Assembly (NCBI RefSeq): GCF_008365375.1
Contig: NZ_QOKW01000022.1
Location: forward strand, 45,375 to 109,374
DNA from: Roseomonas genomospecies 6
Lineage (GTDB): Bacteria; Pseudomonadota; Alphaproteobacteria; Azospirillales; Azospirillaceae
DNA: 64,000 bases
Reading direction: 5' to 3'
Shown in pieces: positions 31,993-41,606 of the stretch (positions are counted from its first letter, which is position 1; the number at the start of each line of letters is the position of its first letter). The notes beneath the pieces were generated by a model. The model did no database searches. It saw nothing but the letters and a program-made list of their open reading frames with translations, and was not told the origin of the DNA. The position numbers and the translations under genes are program-made.

Positions 31993-34809
31993 TCAAGCTT
32001 TCGCTTTCTTCCCCTTGGTCTTCTTCGGCTTTTCCGTTTTTCCGGCCGCCGGTGACTCACCGCCCTTCTCCCGGTAGGTCGCCAGTGCCAGGGCAGCCAG
32101 CACGTCCGAGGCGTCCCCCGCGCCGTCAATCAGCGCCTGCGCCTCTGGGTCGAGCGTGCGATGTTCGCCCAGCACCGCGTTGATCTCGCCGACCTTGCGC
32201 TGCACGATCCGCCAAGCGATCTCGTCCACCTCGATTGGCGCGCCAGCGAGCGCCAGGCAGGTCATCACCGAGTATCCGGCCGCCGTTTGACCCAGGCGAT
32301 GCCCGCGATCTTCGGCCTGCAACATCTCGGCAGGAACCACGCTGGCCTCCGCGAAAATCGAGGTGTCCGCCCTGGTCAACGTGAGGGCTTCGCCGGCCGC
32401 GGTGATGCCACCGAGGAAAACGTCGATCTCACCGGTCTGGAACGCGCGTTCGGCCTCGTCGCGGTCGCCTTGGCTGGTGCGGCCGTCAACCGTGGCCACC
32501 CTCAGACCGATGTCGCGCAGCTGGCGGGCCAGCTCGTCGATCACGTCGTGGTGGTGCGCCCAGAGCAGGCAGCATCCTTTTTCCGCGACGACCTCCTCGA
32601 CCAAGTCGGTGATCTGGCCGCTGGCGGCCTTTGCGACGCCCAGCGCCTTCCGCGCCTGGCTCCAATTGCCCTGCGCCGCCATACGCGCCTGGGCGAGCGT
32701 CTGGCCAGCCTTGAGGGCATCCTCGAACGCCTGCTGCGCCGCTGCCATTGCCTCCGCGTATCCCGCGATGCTCTCCAGATCCAGGTCGATCCGGGTTCGG
32801 ATTTTCGGCGGCAGTTCCTTGAGTACCTGGTCTTTGGTTCGCCGAATCATGATCGCCCCGAGCAGGGCCTTGGCAGCGTCCACCTCCGATGATCCAATGC
32901 GCTGGAGATGGCGACGCATCTCGGCCACCGGCACGATCGCCTCGGCCAGGACCAGGGCTTCCTCGGCCTTGTTGCGCAGTGGCGTGCCGGTCAGCAGCAG
33001 GGCACCACGGGTTGGCTCGCTCGTTAGGGCGCGGACGACGCCGGTGCGGCGCGCGGCCTTGTTCTTGATGCGGTGCGCCTCGTCCACGATGGTGAGGTGC
33101 GGGTTCCACGCTTTCAGTGCCTGCGACACCGGCCCCAGCACGCGGTCGAGCGCGGTAGGAATCCGGCGCAGATCGGCGGGGAGATCATCAAGGTCGGCGC
33201 GGACGGCGAGCAGCGGCTGCAGGCTTTCCGGGTCTGCCGGGTCGAGTGTGATTTTCCGCGTTTCCTCGTCGAACAGGTGGCTGGCGCCGGCCTCCTGGAG
33301 CAAGGTGGTGACCTGCTCGATCAGCCGCTCGGGGATGCTGACGGTCTCCTTGCGCGGCGTCAATGTGTCGTACGTCACGATGACCCAGCCGACCCGATCC
33401 TCGCCGGTCGGCAGGGGCGGGATGTCCGTGGAGGAGCGGATCACGACGATCTCCGGTGCCATGCCGGGTGCGGCCCATTCGGCAATCTGGCGGCGCCAGA
33501 CGCCAACAGCGTTTTTCGGGCAGATGACCAGATTTTTCCGGTACCCAGCGGCCGTGGCAGCGGCGATGGCCTCGCCGGTTTTCCCGAGCCCCATCTCGTC
33601 GCCGCAGACGGCCCTCATCCGCTTCGACAAGAAAAACCGGACACCTTCGCGCTGGTAATCGCGCAGCAGATAGCCGTTGGCTGCCGGAGCTGACCAGCCC
33701 GGGATCGTGTCCCAGTGGACATCGGGGATCCGGCTTTCCGGGCGGTCGATCTCCTGGATGATCACGCCCATTTCCGCCAGGGCAATGGCCTGATCGCGCC
33801 AACGAGGGGCGGGCAGGGTGATCTCCGCCGGGAACCGGCCGAGGTCGTTGGACGCGGGCGACAGGCGCAGGTGTCGGCGGTCGCCGCGGTCGCGGGTGAC
33901 CCTCACCGAGAGCCCCATGTCGTCGTAGCGCGCGGTCACCGGCTCTTTTGATAGGCCGACCGGCTCGCTCTCGATCACGCGGACACCGCGCGCCTCCAGC
34001 TTTTCGCGGATTTCCTGGAATTCGCCGGCGGAGATCGCGGCGGCGAAGAACTGGTCCCCGCCGGCGGCGCGGAACCACGGCAGGCCACCAAGCGGACCGC
34101 CGTTGGCCACCAGGAAATCGGCCAGGCGTCGCCGGTCGCCCGCGCAGGCCCGCTCGATATCGTCGATGTCGATGCGTGGCGCCCAGGCCACCGGCTGCCG
34201 GTCAGTGCGGTCCCGCATGGGGTGCATATGGACCGTGATGCCGACCCAGTCGCGCACATGCAGGGGGACGATGATCGCGCCGCCGGCACGCGCCCGTTCG
34301 ACGATGCGTTCGGCGGCGCGGGACGGCACCGACCAGTAGGTGCGTGCCCAAACGCCGGCGTTGCGAGCGTCGTAGTAGGGTTCGTAACCGGCGAATTTCC
34401 CAAACTTCCGCCAAAGCAGGCCCGTCCGGTCGCCGATGTCGCCGACAGCCATCACGCCGTCGCCCAGCACGCCCTCTTCGCGCATCCCCCAGCCGATCTC
34501 GCTCAGCACGACCGGGCGCGATGGGTCGAACGGGATGTATGGGATGGGCTTCGGCTTGGTCGAGGTGGCTGGCCGGCCGCGCTTGCGCTCCAGTTGATCG
34601 GGTGTCAGCGCCAGGCCGACGCTGCGCGCGGCGGTCATGGCCAGCCATTGAGAGCGGGGCAGGTCGCCGCGCTGCTGCTCCATGATCTCGGAGAGCGTCG
34701 GCGGAACGAGGACCTGGACGACCTCCCAGCCCTGCGAGGCTCGGTTGGCGTGCAGCTGACGCTGGAGCGCTTGCTTGCCGGCTTTGTTTGTCTTGGTCTT
34801 CCCCGCCAT
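31993..34809 (-). CDS. SNF2-family DNA helicase/translocase, 938 aa
   Basis: A two-lobe SNF2 motor: QREGVRFFLSKRMRAVCGDE, motif I DEMGLGKTGEAIA near residue 402, DEAH box VDEAHRIKNK near 573, LLTGTPLRNKAEEALV, and MIRRTKDQVLKELPPK. In the second lobe come VDGRTSQGDRDEA, GGITAAGEALTLTRAD and QAEDRGHRLGQ near 833. The 350-residue N-terminus is unrelated to chromatin remodellers and may bind DNA or partner proteins. Bacterial SNF2 proteins remodel DNA-protein complexes or serve in defence. It heads toward the DEDDh exonuclease operon on the same strand. A basic Lys-rich tail ends the protein. Confidence 0.88.
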   Translation of the reverse strand: MAGKTKTNKAGKQALQRQLHANRASQGWEVVQVLVPPTLSEIMEQQRGDLPRSQWLAMTAARSVGLALTPDQLERKRGRPATSTKPKPIPYIPFDPSRPVVLSEIGWGMREEGVLGDGVMAVGDIGDRTGLLWRKFGKFAGYEPYYDARNAGVWARTYWSVPSRAAERIVERARAGGAIIVPLHVRDWVGITVHMHPMRDRTDRQPVAWAPRIDIDDIERACAGDRRRLADFLVANGGPLGGLPWFRAAGGDQFFAAAISAGEFQEIREKLEARGVRVIESEPVGLSKEPVTARYDDMGLSVRVTRDRGDRRHLRLSPASNDLGRFPAEITLPAPRWRDQAIALAEMGVIIQEIDRPESRIPDVHWDTIPGWSAPAANGYLLRDYQREGVRFFLSKRMRAVCGDEMGLGKTGEAIAAATAAGYRKNLVICPKNAVGVWRRQIAEWAAPGMAPEIVVIRSSTDIPPLPTGEDRVGWVIVTYDTLTPRKETVSIPERLIEQVTTLLQEAGASHLFDEETRKITLDPADPESLQPLLAVRADLDDLPADLRRIPTALDRVLGPVSQALKAWNPHLTIVDEAHRIKNKAARRTGVVRALTSEPTRGALLLTGTPLRNKAEEALVLAEAIVPVAEMRRHLQRIGSSEVDAAKALLGAIMIRRTKDQVLKELPPKIRTRIDLDLESIAGYAEAMAAAQQAFEDALKAGQTLAQARMAAQGNWSQARKALGVAKAASGQITDLVEEVVAEKGCCLLWAHHHDVIDELARQLRDIGLRVATVDGRTSQGDRDEAERAFQTGEIDVFLGGITAAGEALTLTRADTSIFAEASVVPAEMLQAEDRGHRLGQTAAGYSVMTCLALAGAPIEVDEIAWRIVQRKVGEINAVLGEHRTLDPEAQALIDGAGDASDVLAALALATYREKGGESPAAGKTEKPKKTKGKKAKA

Positions 34810-34845
34810 CCCTGCACCCCTCCGAAAATCACTGTGTGGTTTTCA

Positions 34846-34857
34846 GCATATGCGCAT
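34846..34857 (-). promoter_or_regulatory. ATGCGCATATGC box
   Basis: Minus-strand copy of the plasmid-wide motif, 37 bases upstream of the helicase start. Confidence 0.45.
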
Positions 34858-35009
34858 CATGTGAGGGATCGGTTTGTAACCGGCAAGAACGATGACTGGT
34901 TAGATGCTGCTTATCCGGCGTCCTTGGTCGAGCAACCTAGAGCAACGTCCACCCTGGCTGCGGTGCGTGTTGTGGACGCGGCGCTGACCATGATCACCGG
35001 GCCGACGAG

Positions 35010-36980
35010 CTATTCGGTGTCGTCCAGGGCCGCCTTTTCGGCCCGCCGCCGCTCCAAAAACGCCTGTTTGCGCGCCTTGTCGTCCACATACAGGCGAGGT
35101 CGCCCGTGCTTGGGTGGTGCAGCAGGACTGGCCTTGGCCTTCTCCCGTGCTTCGGCGCGTTTGCGGGCGCGCCAGGCCCGCCTACGTGCCGCGTCGCTCT
35201 CGTGGATGCGTGGACGACCGCCGGCGTGTCTGGGCGGAGTTTCGTCCCCCTCGTTTTCGTTCCCCGCGGCGACCGGGGCGCCACCATCAACGGCGTGGTC
35301 AGGCTCTTGGTTGACGCGACGACGACGACCGGCCTGACGAGGTGCCGGAGTTTCGTCGCCCCCCTTTTCGTTCTCGATGGCGACCGGGGCGGTCCTGCCC
35401 TCCACGACATCGGCCTGCGTCAGTTTTCGGCGGCCAAGGCTACGACCGCCCGCTTTGCGAGGCGATGGAGTTTCGTCCCCCTTATTTTCGTTCCCAGCGC
35501 CGCCGGTGTTGTGCACGCCCGCGACCTCGGCGCTCCACGCGCAAAACTCGGCGATGCGCTCCGTTAGATAGGCATTGCCCCTCGGCTCGGATGCCCGCTC
35601 CTCGCCGGTGGTCGTGGCCGTAACGACCCCGGCCGACACAAGCTGCTCCCAGGCGGCGTCGGCAGCCGAAGCGCTCGCGAAACCAACGTCCACCGTCCTC
35701 AGGGCATCCAGGATTTTCTCACGACTGGCAGCAACGACGCCATTCGCGGCCACGGACGGCAGGATCTGTGGGTCGAGGCTGAGCAATGCGAGGCTGTGCT
35801 CCCCAGCCTCGTCCAGTTCCCAGGCCCGGTATCCTTCCTGAAGGATAATGAGGTCCGTCGGACGCTTCAGGTCGTCCGGTGCAAAACGCTCGGCCGGCCA
35901 GGCGCAGGAGGCGTGCAAGGCGCTCCTGCCATCCGACAGGACAGCGACCGCATGAAGAGCGAAGCCGCGGCAGATCGCCTCGCTGATCAGCTTTCCATGC
36001 CGGTCAGTCTTCCGGATCCGCTTCAGTTCCTCCTTGGCTTTCGCCTCCGACATCCCCAGACCGCGGGCGAAAAAACGCCCGACCGCGGCTGTCTCGTCGT
36101 CCAGGAAGGTCTTTTCCCAGCCGGTCTGCGCCATGGGAAAGGCGTCCCGCCGATACCTGTCCGGCGGCCGGGTTTCGACGGTCAGCCAACGGTCACCGGA
36201 CCGGGCCAACACCGCCTTTTTCCGACCGGCCAGCGGCCATGCCTCGATGACCTGGAATGCCGGCAGCGGTCGGCCTTCGATCGGGACAGGTGGCCGCCCG
36301 GTGAGCTTCGCCCGAAGGAGGGCAAAGAGAATCCGCGCGTCGTCCGGATCCGAGAACCCGCTCACCGTCTCGACATCTCGAAGAACATGGGTCAGGTGCC
36401 GCATGGCCTCCCGCGCCGTCGGCGCGCGTGTCGCGAGGTCTTCGCGCGTCTCGTAACCGTAGAGTTCGACTGGGTCTCCCGTCTCGGTGCGGCCGAAGAC
36501 GAAATGCCACGTCTTCCCTGGCCGAGGTTTCGCCCGGGGTTTCGGCACGATCAACTCTGTCGTGCTGACGTGAGCAACCCACAGGCCACCCCCGACGTCG
36601 ATGTGGTTCTCAACCGTCCATTCGCGCGCCAGCCGCTCCAGGCGGTCGCGGTCATCCCGGTCATCGCGCTGCAGTCGCCAATACCGATCCCTGGCCTGCT
36701 CGTAGGTGTCACAGATCACGGCCGGGTTGGCAGCGATGAGCGCCACGATCTTCGAGCGCAGGGCGGGACCGGATTCCGCGACCACATCGGGTAGGGCATG
36801 TTCGGTGTTGGTGAAAGCCTGCGCCCCCTGTTCCGTCGCGCGGAACGCAATCCAGGCTGGCCGTTCTTCGCCATCGCCATCGAGGAACAGGTTGAAGAGT
36901 ATGTCGGCGTCGCCGTCGAGGCGGGCGTGTTTCTCCAGTTGCTGTGTCCGCTTGACCTTCGGTCCCCGACGCCGCGCCAT
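35010..36980 (-). CDS. Large hypothetical protein with basic GRPR tails, 656 aa
   Basis: The ATG at 36980 follows GGGAGGCGAGGG. The first 460 residues are a mixed globular part without recognised domain. The C-terminal 160 residues hold three spaced repeats of the type (G)NENxGDETPxPRxAGxR, then two hook-like units, GGRPRIHESDAARRRAWRAR and HGRPRLYVDDKARKQAFLER. This looks like a multivalent DNA- or RNA-binding tail with a linker built from tandem duplication. It is the first gene of a probable transcript read toward the helicase. Function is unknown. Confidence 0.6.
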   Translation of the reverse strand: MARRRGPKVKRTQQLEKHARLDGDADILFNLFLDGDGEERPAWIAFRATEQGAQAFTNTEHALPDVVAESGPALRSKIVALIAANPAVICDTYEQARDRYWRLQRDDRDDRDRLERLAREWTVENHIDVGGGLWVAHVSTTELIVPKPRAKPRPGKTWHFVFGRTETGDPVELYGYETREDLATRAPTAREAMRHLTHVLRDVETVSGFSDPDDARILFALLRAKLTGRPPVPIEGRPLPAFQVIEAWPLAGRKKAVLARSGDRWLTVETRPPDRYRRDAFPMAQTGWEKTFLDDETAAVGRFFARGLGMSEAKAKEELKRIRKTDRHGKLISEAICRGFALHAVAVLSDGRSALHASCAWPAERFAPDDLKRPTDLIILQEGYRAWELDEAGEHSLALLSLDPQILPSVAANGVVAASREKILDALRTVDVGFASASAADAAWEQLVSAGVVTATTTGEERASEPRGNAYLTERIAEFCAWSAEVAGVHNTGGAGNENKGDETPSPRKAGGRSLGRRKLTQADVVEGRTAPVAIENEKGGDETPAPRQAGRRRRVNQEPDHAVDGGAPVAAGNENEGDETPPRHAGGRPRIHESDAARRRAWRARKRAEAREKAKASPAAPPKHGRPRLYVDDKARKQAFLERRRAEKAALDDTE

Positions 36981-37147
36981 CCCTCGCCTCCCTAGCCGCA
37001 CCATCATCTCACGGCGCCCCGCAAGCTGGAACGAAAATAGGCGGACGAAACTAAGATGCGGTTGGGTAGGCCGTCTGGAGGGCTTGGACTCCTGTCCTAG
37101 TTCTGGTAATGTTCTCCTGTCTGATTGCCAACGGAGAGGAGGACGGC

Positions 37148-37357
37148 ATGAGCGGCGACTGGGACGGTGAGCGGGTCGGAGGTTTCGTTTGCTTGACCAA
37201 TCAGGATGGGCTCAGGATCGCCATCCGTCCGGGCTCGATCAGCTTGGCGGGAGATGCCGATCCAGCCCGCGACAGCACTATTCTTGTCGCAGCCGGCCGA
37301 AGCTTCGTGCTGCAGAAGCCCCTCGACGAAACCATTGAATTGCTTGGCCCTCGCTGA
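37148..37357 (+). CDS. Small hypothetical protein, 69 aa (FlbD-like pattern)
   Basis: The start follows a GAGAGGAGGACG ribosome site. The pattern FVCLTNQDGLRIAIRPGSIS and then STILVAAGRSFVLQKPLDET resembles the small beta-barrel FlbD family in order of strands, but no flagellar gene is near. Function is unknown. It is an isolated plus-strand gene among minus-strand genes. Confidence 0.45.
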   Translation: MSGDWDGERVGGFVCLTNQDGLRIAIRPGSISLAGDADPARDSTILVAAGRSFVLQKPLDETIELLGPR

Positions 37358-37607
37358 CATTCGGGTGGGCCGACAGCCATATCCTGCAGGGTCATTCGGA
37401 GCGCCGACGCGGCCGGGTCGCAGGGCGCTCCGCGCCCGTCCTGCGAAGCTCGCTGTCTTGGCCTCAGCCGCCGGCGGGATGTTCCTGGTGCTGGCGCCCG
37501 AGGCCTCCCTACGCAGTCACCTGGCCGTCGCCGCGGCCGTGAGCGGCGTCAGGAAAATAAGCCGGCGGCGGTGGCGCTTGGAGAGAGGCGGGCAGGGGCC
37601 CACTCAC
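37358..37607. other. Intergenic stretch with ACTC microsatellite
   Basis: I see no supported gene. CACTCACTCACTCACTAC at 37600-37617 is a tetranucleotide repeat that also encodes the stop region of the minus-strand gene ending at 37608. Confidence 0.4.
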
Positions 37608-37958
37608 TCACTCACTACGCTTGGCACTCTCCGAGCGCGGCGTCCGCTGCAGAATCGTGGCTTCGCATTCGTCAAGATCGACGAATGCCCCTGCGCGCCG
37701 CCGATCGATCAGCAGGCGCAGCGCGACCTCGTCTGCCGCGTGTTGCGCATATCGGCGCAGGGTCTCGTCGGCGCGTCCCCGCACCTCGTCGAGGTCCGGC
37801 CCTGACCCCAGACTGTCACGCCGCGGCCTTGGGTTGTCCGCCGACGTGACGGTATAGGCGTAGGCGCCGCCAGGTGCTGCTCGCCAGACGAGCGCGACGA
37901 GATCACCGTGCCTCCGCGTCCACACGCCGTCCTCCAGTATCCAGTCGGTCTCAGTCAT
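37608..37958 (-). CDS. Hypothetical protein, 116 aa
   Basis: The start MTETDWILEDGVWTRRHGDL overlaps the end of the upstream 373-aa gene. It is small and soluble: a beta-rich first half (LVALVWRAAPGGAYAYTVTS) and a helical second half (ADETLRRYAQHAADEVALRLL). No family is recognised. It is the last gene of the coupled run from 39.1 kb. Confidence 0.55.
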   Translation of the reverse strand: MTETDWILEDGVWTRRHGDLVALVWRAAPGGAYAYTVTSADNPRPRRDSLGSGPDLDEVRGRADETLRRYAQHAADEVALRLLIDRRRAGAFVDLDECEATILQRTPRSESAKRSE

Positions 37959-39072
37959 GCTCCGGTCCTCCCTTGCAGAGAGCCCATCCGTGCTCGGGCT
38001 CCCCGGTATACGAGCCCTCACCGATGCGCCAACCGTTCGAATCCAGGGTGGCGACGACCGCATGTTCCGGCTGCCGCACAGCAGGCCCCTCGGGGCGCAC
38101 CCGAAAACCGTCGATCTGCGGCATGCGGATGAGGATGGACGCGCCGATCTCCTGCGGCGGCGCATCGTGTCGCCACTCCACCGGTCCCGGTCCCAGTCCC
38201 GCGTAAACCACCGCGCCCTGCCACAAGCCTATCACGCTGGCCTGGGACGGGTGCAGCAAACAGAAACCGCAGGAGCAGACGCGCTTGCCGGGCAAAAGCT
38301 GGTCGCCGCAAACCTCGCAGGAGGCCAGCCGCCAGTGTGTCGTTGGATTGTCGGTGGGCTGGTCGTCGTCAAAGAACATCACGTCGTCCGGCTTTTCGTC
38401 GAGAATCGCTGGGAAGTTCTCGTCGATGGATTGCCGACCGAGAGTGCGGAGCAATAGTGACGTCGGCCGGTATGCTCCGTTCACGATGACGATCATCCGA
38501 GAGGCATCTCCAAGCTCGCCCCAGTCGTACGCAACTTCTCGGCCATGCCGGCGCGCGCTCTTGAGCAGGCGACGCAGCAGATCAGGGCCTTGCTCGGCAT
38601 CGAGGATGAGACGCTGCGGATCGTCCGTCCAGATCAACGGGTCCTCATCCGGCGGCTCCCATCCTGCTGCCGACCGATGGCCGCGCGCGCATTGCTCTTC
38701 CAGCGTCGCAACGCCGACCTTGATGCCGGACACGATGATGCAATTCGACCAAGTCTCGGGCTTGCGCGGGGCCTGCCGACCTTCCTCCTCGGCCGCCGCG
38801 GCGACACACCGGAGTTCCTCAGCCGACGCCTCAAGCCGATGAGCTTGCAGGCGGCACCAGTCTGGCGTGACCACCTCCGGTCCAGCCGCGGCATCCGGGA
38901 CGACGACAAACCGGCGTCCTTGCGCGTCCACGACGAGCCAGAGCAGGCTGTCCGATGTTCCTGCCCAAGGCTTCAGCCGGTGCAGGACCTCAATCCGGGA
39001 CGCGTCGCCACCGGCCGCCGTGACGATCTCGCGGGCGCGGTCCAGCAAATGCTGCTCGTAATCGATTGGCAT
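37951..39072 (-). CDS. Hypothetical protein with zinc ribbon, 373 aa
   Basis: A soluble protein starting MPIDYEQHLLDRAREIV. Near residue 270 the sequence CEVCGDQLLPGKRVCSCGFCLLH gives a CxxC...CxC-type zinc knuckle. The rest is alpha/beta with an acidic FFDDDQPTDNP loop. It overlaps the 116-aa gene by 8 bases. Function is unknown. The context is the hypothetical gene run shared with exonucleases and helicase. Confidence 0.55.
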   Translation of the reverse strand: MPIDYEQHLLDRAREIVTAAGGDASRIEVLHRLKPWAGTSDSLLWLVVDAQGRRFVVVPDAAAGPEVVTPDWCRLQAHRLEASAEELRCVAAAAEEEGRQAPRKPETWSNCIIVSGIKVGVATLEEQCARGHRSAAGWEPPDEDPLIWTDDPQRLILDAEQGPDLLRRLLKSARRHGREVAYDWGELGDASRMIVIVNGAYRPTSLLLRTLGRQSIDENFPAILDEKPDDVMFFDDDQPTDNPTTHWRLASCEVCGDQLLPGKRVCSCGFCLLHPSQASVIGLWQGAVVYAGLGPGPVEWRHDAPPQEIGASILIRMPQIDGFRVRPEGPAVRQPEHAVVATLDSNGWRIGEGSYTGEPEHGWALCKGGPEHD

Positions 39073-39089
39073 GACACCGTCCCTCCCGC

Positions 39090-40004
39090 TCAGTCCCAGC
39101 GCTCTTCAACATGATGCCGCGCGGCGTCAAGCACCGCGGCGGGGTCCTCGTCGAGAAGTTCCAACGGCCGCCGACCGCGGCAGGTCCATGTGTCCGGGCG
39201 CGCGAACCAGGAGAAGATCTCCCAGTCCGATCTCCGCGGCCTCAGGATCTGCAGCAGCTGACCGATCAGAGGATGCGGCTTGCCTTTGGTGATCTGGAAC
39301 GCCGGAACCCGTGTTTCGCCGTCCTCCGCGATCACGCCGAACACCTTACCGTCCCGCAGCCACGCTGCAACCAGGTGCCCCGGGAGCGTGGCCACCTCGC
39401 GCAGCAGTTCGTCCTTTCGCTTTTGCCAACGGATGTGGTTGATCTCAAACGGAGTCTTGCCGGCCTCATCCGCCGCCCTCCGTTTCGCCTCCAGTGCATC
39501 GAGGTCCGCCCGCAGTCGTTCAATTTCCTTGGCGAGCGCGGCATACAGCGTGTCCTCTGCCCGGCGGCCGTTTGGGTCTTCTGCGGCCTGGACCTCAGCC
39601 CACCAGCGGGCGCGGGCGACAAGATCATTCATCGGCTCAGGGGCGCGCGGAGGACGTTCCGGCGCCGGCGGCATATCGGCCAGGAGATCGTCGAGAGTAA
39701 CGGCTGGGGGCAGGGGCGGTTGATCGCGGTCAGGGAAGTCGGTTGTGTCCGGCTTGTCAAAAAGCTCTTGCCATCCCGGTCGCAGGCCAAGGGCACCTGC
39801 TGGCGTTCGGGGTGTGAGGTCTCCGGTCGGTGCCGGTCGGCCTGGTGCCTCGATCCGGTCACCAATCTCGGCCGGGTCGTGGTGCTGCAGATCAGCATCC
39901 CCGCCGAGCAACTGCCAGGAGGCCCGTGTGGAATCCCAGCGGGCTGGCTCCCAATCGTCGCTCTGGCTCACCCGGATCCAGTAAAAACCGTTCGGTCGCT
40001 CCAT
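39090..40004 (-). CDS. Xre/MbcA/ParS-type C-terminal domain protein, 304 aa
   Basis: The start MERPNGFYWIRVSQSDDW follows GGGAGGT. The middle is a coiled coil (EIERLRADLDALEAKRRAADEAGKT). The C-terminal 110 residues read VPAFQITKGKPHPLIGQLLQI, then WEIFSWFARPDTW and RRPLELLDEDPAAVLDAARH. This is the pattern of the MbcA/ParS/Xre antitoxin C-terminal domain, which binds RES-type toxins. No RES toxin gene is adjacent. It may be an orphan using the domain for another partner. Confidence 0.65.
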   Translation of the reverse strand: MERPNGFYWIRVSQSDDWEPARWDSTRASWQLLGGDADLQHHDPAEIGDRIEAPGRPAPTGDLTPRTPAGALGLRPGWQELFDKPDTTDFPDRDQPPLPPAVTLDDLLADMPPAPERPPRAPEPMNDLVARARWWAEVQAAEDPNGRRAEDTLYAALAKEIERLRADLDALEAKRRAADEAGKTPFEINHIRWQKRKDELLREVATLPGHLVAAWLRDGKVFGVIAEDGETRVPAFQITKGKPHPLIGQLLQILRPRRSDWEIFSWFARPDTWTCRGRRPLELLDEDPAAVLDAARHHVEERWD

Positions 40005-40015
40005 GCAGACCTCCC

Positions 40016-40567
40016 TCACCTAATCCCGGCCAGGATCCTCACGACCTCGGCCAGCCGACGCGCGTCCGGCTCTGCGCGGTGGCGCGTAGGCCAACCCAGG
40101 GCAGCCTCGTATTCGGCTGCGTCAATCTCGCCGGCGGCGTACAGGCCACCGCTCGTCAGCCCCTCCAGGACCGGCTGGAGGGGCTCGATGACGACCGGCG
40201 GCTCGCGGCCGACCGCCGCATAAAGCGCGCCCAGCCAAAATGTTTCGGCGCCGGCAGCGTCAGAGAACACCGGGCGGCCGGGCAGCAGCACCTGGTCGAG
40301 TTCCTGGACGACGGCGGCCGGATCGAGGCCGTCCTGCTGCAGCATCTCCATAGTGATGCCGTGCGTGCGAGCCGCCGCAAGGTCCCAGACGCCGTTCCGA
40401 AGCCAGTCCGCCGTCGGCCGGATCAGCCAGCCGGCGCTCCAGCCGTCGAGCGTCGCCACGCCGACCTCGATAGGATAGCTGCCGGCCTGTGGGAAGCAGG
40501 AGGCCTCAAAATCAAGGACCACCATGTTGTCCAGGCGGATCGGCTCGTCGGAGGCGATGTTGGTCAT
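40016..40567 (-). CDS. DEDDh 3'-5' exonuclease-like protein, 183 aa (copy 1)
   Basis: An RNase T/DnaQ-type exonuclease fold. Motif I VVLDFEASCFP supplies Asp and Glu. A middle Asp lies in VFSDAAGAETFW, and motif III HRAEPDARRLAEV gives the His-x4-Asp of the DEDDh class. The family removes nucleotides from 3' ends of DNA or RNA. It has the same length and layout as the gene at 41926, indicating duplication within the operon. GGAGGAGGAG precedes the start, and the ATG overlaps the previous stop. Confidence 0.75.
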   Translation of the reverse strand: MTNIASDEPIRLDNMVVLDFEASCFPQAGSYPIEVGVATLDGWSAGWLIRPTADWLRNGVWDLAAARTHGITMEMLQQDGLDPAAVVQELDQVLLPGRPVFSDAAGAETFWLGALYAAVGREPPVVIEPLQPVLEGLTSGGLYAAGEIDAAEYEAALGWPTRHRAEPDARRLAEVVRILAGIR

Positions 40568-41001
40568 GGTCGATCTCCTCCTCCGGCAGCCGGGCGCGCC
40601 CCAGCCAGGAACGGCGGAGCGATTACGTCCGGCGCGATTTCCGACCACCGGAGCAGAGAGGGCTCCACGAATGTGACTTGGTGAGCACCGTGTCCCGATC
40701 TGATTTCTCGGGTTTCGAGGAAAATTCGGCCTTCGGTGGCCAGAACACGCAAAATTGCCGCAACCCTGGCGAACGGGATGCTGGTGGCCATGACGATGCC
40801 GGCCGCGCTCCGTTGGACCCGGCCGGACCAAGGTGAGATCAGGGCCTGCTCGGTATCCTCCCCAGCGAGGCGCCGCCGGTTGTGGCGGACGCAAAACGTC
40901 TCGATGGCCGTGAGGACGCGCTCAATGTCGGCCTGCGCAATGTCCTGCGTGACCGGCTGGCTGGGGCGGCGCGGTTGGAAGGGGATGATCTGCGCGCTCA
41001 T
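40564..41001 (-). CDS. Hypothetical protein, 145 aa
   Basis: Residues 25-110 (DIERVLTAIETFCVRHNRRR; FARVAAILRVLATEGRIFLETREIRSG) suggest a winged-helix-like DNA-binding unit. No family is recognised. It is coupled to both neighbours by 4-base overlaps. Confidence 0.55.
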   Translation of the reverse strand: MSAQIIPFQPRRPSQPVTQDIAQADIERVLTAIETFCVRHNRRRLAGEDTEQALISPWSGRVQRSAAGIVMATSIPFARVAAILRVLATEGRIFLETREIRSGHGAHQVTFVEPSLLRWSEIAPDVIAPPFLAGARPAAGGGDRP

Positions 41002-41606
41002 GTTTCGTCCTCCTGCTCCCGCCAGACCACGCGCCCGAGGTCATCGTCCCACCACCACCAACCTGGACGCGTTAGACGGCGTAGACGTACGAGACGATTG
41101 TAATGCTGTTGTGAAACGCCGATGCGAAAGGAGACGAGGTCTTCAGCGTCGTAATCTTCCCGATCAACCCATTTCAGCAGCTTTTTCTCATAAGAGTAAG
41201 GCCAAGATGACGCATCGAAGTTTTCACTGACTCGGGAGATGGTCTCGCGTAGATCCAGGCGCGGCTGCCGCAGCAGTAGCCCTTTGAAATCCACGCAAAT
41301 CCACTTCTCCCAGCGCTCGGCCAGCCGCTTGCATTGGGGCACCCGGCACAACGGCTGGCCGGCACCTGAATAGGTCCCGCCACCGACGAAAGTGTAGGCG
41401 TGGTGATGGTACGGGTCCCCAAGTCTGAGCAAAAGATCGGCGCCCTCGTCCGTGCCACCAAATCGCATCGTGTATCGGCAGGACAAGAACAACAGGTGTT
41501 CGTGTTTGCGGCGGGTTTCCGCTTCCTCCGGCAAAAAGTCGCACCAAAAGTCGTCGGAGCGAGTCCGCCAGTAGCCGTAGGAGCGCAGGTTTTCTATTCG
41601 CGTCAC
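40998..41606 (-). CDS. Hypothetical protein, 202 aa
   Basis: A GTG start in a GTGA overlap, preceded by AAAGGAGGAG. The product is rich in aromatic and charged residues (YGYWRTRSDDFWCDFLPEE; HHHAYTFVGGG), with the tail RRLTRPGWWWWDDDLGRVVW. It has a CxxxxxC pair but no recognised domain. It is part of the tightly coupled minus-strand operon. Confidence 0.55.
   Translation of the reverse strand: MTRIENLRSYGYWRTRSDDFWCDFLPEEAETRRKHEHLLFLSCRYTMRFGGTDEGADLLLRLGDPYHHHAYTFVGGGTYSGAGQPLCRVPQCKRLAERWEKWICVDFKGLLLRQPRLDLRETISRVSENFDASSWPYSYEKKLLKWVDREDYDAEDLVSFRIGVSQQHYNRLVRLRRLTRPGWWWWDDDLGRVVWREQEDET

Noticed and set aside
37148..37357. Flagellar FlbD gene
   Set aside because: Pattern similarity is weak and no flagellar gene is near, so it is left as hypothetical.
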